A stretch of DNA of 16,255 nucleotides from contig CAYRJD010000006.1 of NCBI GenBank assembly GCA_964424585.1, positions 1-16,255 on the forward strand, given 5' to 3'. This DNA is from CAYRJD01 sp964424585 (GTDB lineage: Bacteria > Actinomycetota > Acidimicrobiia > Acidimicrobiales > Poriferisodalaceae). Position numbers and translations under genes: made by a program. A model generated the notes under the pieces. It did no database searches. It saw only the letters and a program-made list of their open reading frames with translations, and had not been told where the DNA came from. Shown in pieces: positions 14,346 to 16,255 of this stretch (position 1 is its first letter; each line of letters opens with the position of its first letter).

Positions 14346-15359
14346 ATGTCGTCGCAGGCCGCCGCCGCCAACGGATACGCCGTGAAAACCGAAGACTTGG
14401 TGCGCACGTTCGGCGACACCCGCGCCGTCGACGGCATCGACCTCGCGGTGGCCGAGGGCGAGATCTTCGGCTTCCTCGGCCCCAACGGCGCCGGCAAGAG
14501 CACGACGATGCGGGTGCTGTGCACGCTGCTCAAGCCCACCTCTGGGCGTGCGCTGGTGGTCGGCTACGACGTGGTCGACGACGCGCCCGAGGTGCGGGTG
14601 CGCATCGGCATGGCGCAGCAAGACGCGGCGCTCGACGAGAAGCAGACCGGCCGCGAAATTCTCAACATGCAGGCCCGGCTCTACGGGCTGACCAAAGCCG
14701 ACCGCGAGGGCGCCATCGAGCGGGCCATCGAGCTGGCGCAGCTCGGCGCCGCCATCGACGACCGGGTGGGCACCTACTCAGGCGGCATGCGCCGGCGGCT
14801 CGACTTGGCGGCGTCGCTCATTCACGGCCCAGAACTCATCTTTCTAGACGAGCCGACGACCGGCCTCGACCCCGCCAGCCGAGCGCTGGTTTGGGAAGAG
14901 GTGCGCAGGCTCAACCGCGAGCTGGGCATGACCGTGTTTCTCACCACCCAGTACATGGAAGAAGCCGACGCGCTGGCGCAGCGAGTGGCGATCTTGGCGG
15001 GCGGCAAGATCGTCACCCAAGGCGCACCCGCCGAGCTGAAGCGAGCGGTCGGCGACGACGTGATCGTGGTCGATCTGGCGGCCGACGACATCGAGCCTGC
15101 CGCCGGCGCGGTCGACGACGTGGCGGCGGTGACGGGCGTGACCAAGGGACGCCAGGGCATCACCGTCGCGACGGCGCACGGCGCGGGCGCGGTCGCCGAG
15201 GTGGCGGTGGCGCTCGCCAACGCGCACATCTCACCGGCCGCGCTGACGGTACGCACGCCGTCGCTCGACGACGTGTTCCTCCAGGCGACCGGCTACCGGA
15301 TGGCGGTGGCCGAAGAGCTAGCCGCCTCCCCCGAAGGCGCTGAGGTGAGCGCCGCGTGA
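14346..15359 (+). CDS. ABC transporter ATP-binding protein, DrrA (daunorubicin-resistance) type
   Basis: The 337-residue product is the cytoplasmic ATPase of an ABC-2 type exporter. Motifs are Walker A GPNGAGKST (45-53), signature SGGMR (145-149), Walker B FLDEPTTGLD (Asp168, Glu169), and TTQYMEEAD, where the usual H-loop histidine is Gln. That Gln is a known trait of DrrA-like ATPases and not a defect. The C-terminal TPSLDDVFLQATG is also typical of the DrrA subfamily. The gene overlaps its permease by GTGA, so the two are coupled. The exported compound is unknown: lipid, antibiotic and glycolipid exporters all share this architecture. Confidence 0.94.
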   Translation: MSSQAAAANGYAVKTEDLVRTFGDTRAVDGIDLAVAEGEIFGFLGPNGAGKSTTMRVLCTLLKPTSGRALVVGYDVVDDAPEVRVRIGMAQQDAALDEKQTGREILNMQARLYGLTKADREGAIERAIELAQLGAAIDDRVGTYSGGMRRRLDLAASLIHGPELIFLDEPTTGLDPASRALVWEEVRRLNRELGMTVFLTTQYMEEADALAQRVAILAGGKIVTQGAPAELKRAVGDDVIVVDLAADDIEPAAGAVDDVAAVTGVTKGRQGITVATAHGAGAVAEVAVALANAHISPAALTVRTPSLDDVFLQATGYRMAVAEELAASPEGAEVSAA

Positions 15360-16156
15360 GCGCCGGAATGCTGTCGCGCCGCGTGGGCGCGCTCACCGAC
15401 ATCGGCACAGTCGCTCGCCGGGCGGTGCGCAGCCTGCTGCGCGAGCCCGAGTTCATGGCACCCGCGCTGGTCATTCCGGTGTTCTTTTTCATCGTCAACA
15501 TCGGCGCGCTCGAGAGCTTCGTCGAGCGGGCGCCGAACGTCGTCGACTTTCGGGCGTTTCAGCTGCCGGTGGCGATCATCTTCGCGGTGACGGGGTTGTC
15601 TCGCGCCAGCGTGCTGGTGGTCGACATCGAGTCGGGCTATCTCGACCGCATGCTGATCACGCCGGTGCGTCGCTCGACGCTGCTGGCGGGCTTGATGGTT
15701 GCCGACTTCGTGCTGGCGCTGAGCCTCTCTTTGATGGTGGTGGTGATGGGCTTCGCGTTCGGCGTGCGGTTTGCCACCGGGCCGCTGGGCATCTTGGTGT
15801 TCTTGGCGTTCTCGGTCGCGTGGAGCCTGTCGTTTTCCGGCTTCCCCTACACCGTCGCGCTGCGCACCGGCAACCCCGCGGCCGTCAACAGCGCGTTTTT
15901 GATCTTCTTTCCGTTCGCGTTTCTCACGCCCGCGTTCTTGCCGCGCGAACTGATGACTGGCTGGTTCGCCACCGTCGCCGCTTGGAACCCGGTGACCTAC
16001 CTGTTGGAAGGAATGCGAACGTTGCTCGAACTGGGCCCAGACTCAGGCTGGGACGCCACACGTCTCGGCTGGGCGACGCTGTCGGTGGTCGGCCTCGGCG
16101 TCGTCACCTTCACGATGTCGTATCGCTCGCTCGGCAAGCGCGTCAAGACCACCTAG
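15356..16156 (+). CDS. ABC-2 type permease, DrrB-like
   Basis: The 266-residue integral membrane protein has about six hydrophobic segments near residues 34-52, 69-89, 107-136, 142-166, 174-196 and 234-254, the ABC-2 permease layout. The N-terminus has the cytoplasmic basic RRAVRSLLREPEF element typical of DrrB-like subunits, and NPVTYLLEGMR precedes the last segment, also a family hallmark. It forms the membrane channel for the ATPase encoded just upstream, with which it overlaps by 4 bases. GTG 15356 is the coupled start. A strong hairpin follows 3 bases after the stop, so this closes the operon. Confidence 0.93.
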   Translation: MSAGMLSRRVGALTDIGTVARRAVRSLLREPEFMAPALVIPVFFFIVNIGALESFVERAPNVVDFRAFQLPVAIIFAVTGLSRASVLVVDIESGYLDRMLITPVRRSTLLAGLMVADFVLALSLSLMVVVMGFAFGVRFATGPLGILVFLAFSVAWSLSFSGFPYTVALRTGNPAAVNSAFLIFFPFAFLTPAFLPRELMTGWFATVAAWNPVTYLLEGMRTLLELGPDSGWDATRLGWATLSVVGLGVVTFTMSYRSLGKRVKTT

Positions 16157-16159
16157 CAC

Positions 16160-16180
16160 CGCCGCGCAGTTGGCGCGGCG
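16160..16180 (+). terminator. Perfect GC-rich hairpin after the ABC exporter operon
   Basis: CGCCGCGC (16160-16167), loop AGTTG, then GCGCGGCG (16173-16180) form a perfect 8-bp stem beginning 4 bases past the permease stop. No T-run follows. Hairpin terminators without a U-tract are commonly proposed in high-GC actinobacteria, so this is a probable terminator. Confidence 0.65.
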
Positions 16181-16255
16181 CGCACGAGTGTGTCGGGCGA
16201 GGGCGTCTGGCGAGCGGGCGGGGGTTGTGAAGCGGGGGGCGGTTGTCTATCGGGG
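16181..16255. other. Right-edge sequence without a supported gene
   Basis: These 75 G-rich bases follow the terminator. A GTG at 16227 opens a frame to the window edge (VKRGAVVYR), but nine codons cannot be assessed. Nothing else is recognised. Confidence 0.4.

Noticed and set aside
14925..14980. Apparent loss of the H-loop histidine in the ABC ATPase (TTQYMEEAD)
   Set aside because: Gln at this position is a recognised feature of DrrA-type ATPases, so it does not indicate a broken gene.
16227..16255. Start of a further gene (GTG AAG CGG ...) at the right edge
   Set aside because: Only nine codons are visible, which is too few to distinguish a gene from chance in G-rich sequence.

Overview
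The window is a densely coded, very high-GC stretch. The longest non-coding pieces are the 99 bases after the last gene and an 83-base gap, so no gap exceeds 300 bases. GTG starts, 4-base GTGA overlaps, a Rieske ferredoxin inside a suf operon, a SufU-type scaffold and TAnnnT -10 boxes placed directly in front of start codons all suggest an actinobacterium. Acidimicrobiia (Ilumatobacter-like) is my guess. There are no phage, transposon, CRISPR, tRNA or rRNA signals.

Left part (1-5445): a fused HyuA-HyuB hydantoinase/5-oxoprolinase-type enzyme on the minus strand runs off the left edge. It is transcribed divergently from an amidase-signature hydrolase on the plus strand. The pair looks like cyclic-amide and amide nitrogen metabolism.

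Centre (5465-11344): the iron-sulfur cluster assembly (SUF) genes are split into two facing operons. On the plus strand: sufD, a Rieske ferredoxin, a first sufC, a pterin-4a-carbinolamine dehydratase-like gene and, after 41 bases, a NUDIX hydrolase. On the minus strand: a second sufC, sufS and sufU. No sufB is present, although both SufC ATPases look intact. SufS takes sulfur from cysteine, SufU relays it, and SufD with SufC (plus a SufB encoded elsewhere) forms the scaffold.

Right part (11408-16156): an M20 metallopeptidase on the minus strand is divergent from a second amidase-signature hydrolase on the plus strand. The 26-base gap between their start codons holds a perfect 10-bp palindrome that reads as a -10 box on both strands, exactly 8 bases from each start. 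Then comes a two-gene DrrA/DrrB-like ABC exporter ended by a perfect GC-rich hairpin.

The most noteworthy observations are the symmetric leaderless divergent promoter, the recurrence of leaderless-type promoters at transcription-unit heads, the two-SufC split SUF locus without SufB, and small tandem duplications at gene boundaries. One of these created a 5-codon relay reading frame between sufD and the Rieske gene. I did not find a clearly new multi-gene system.
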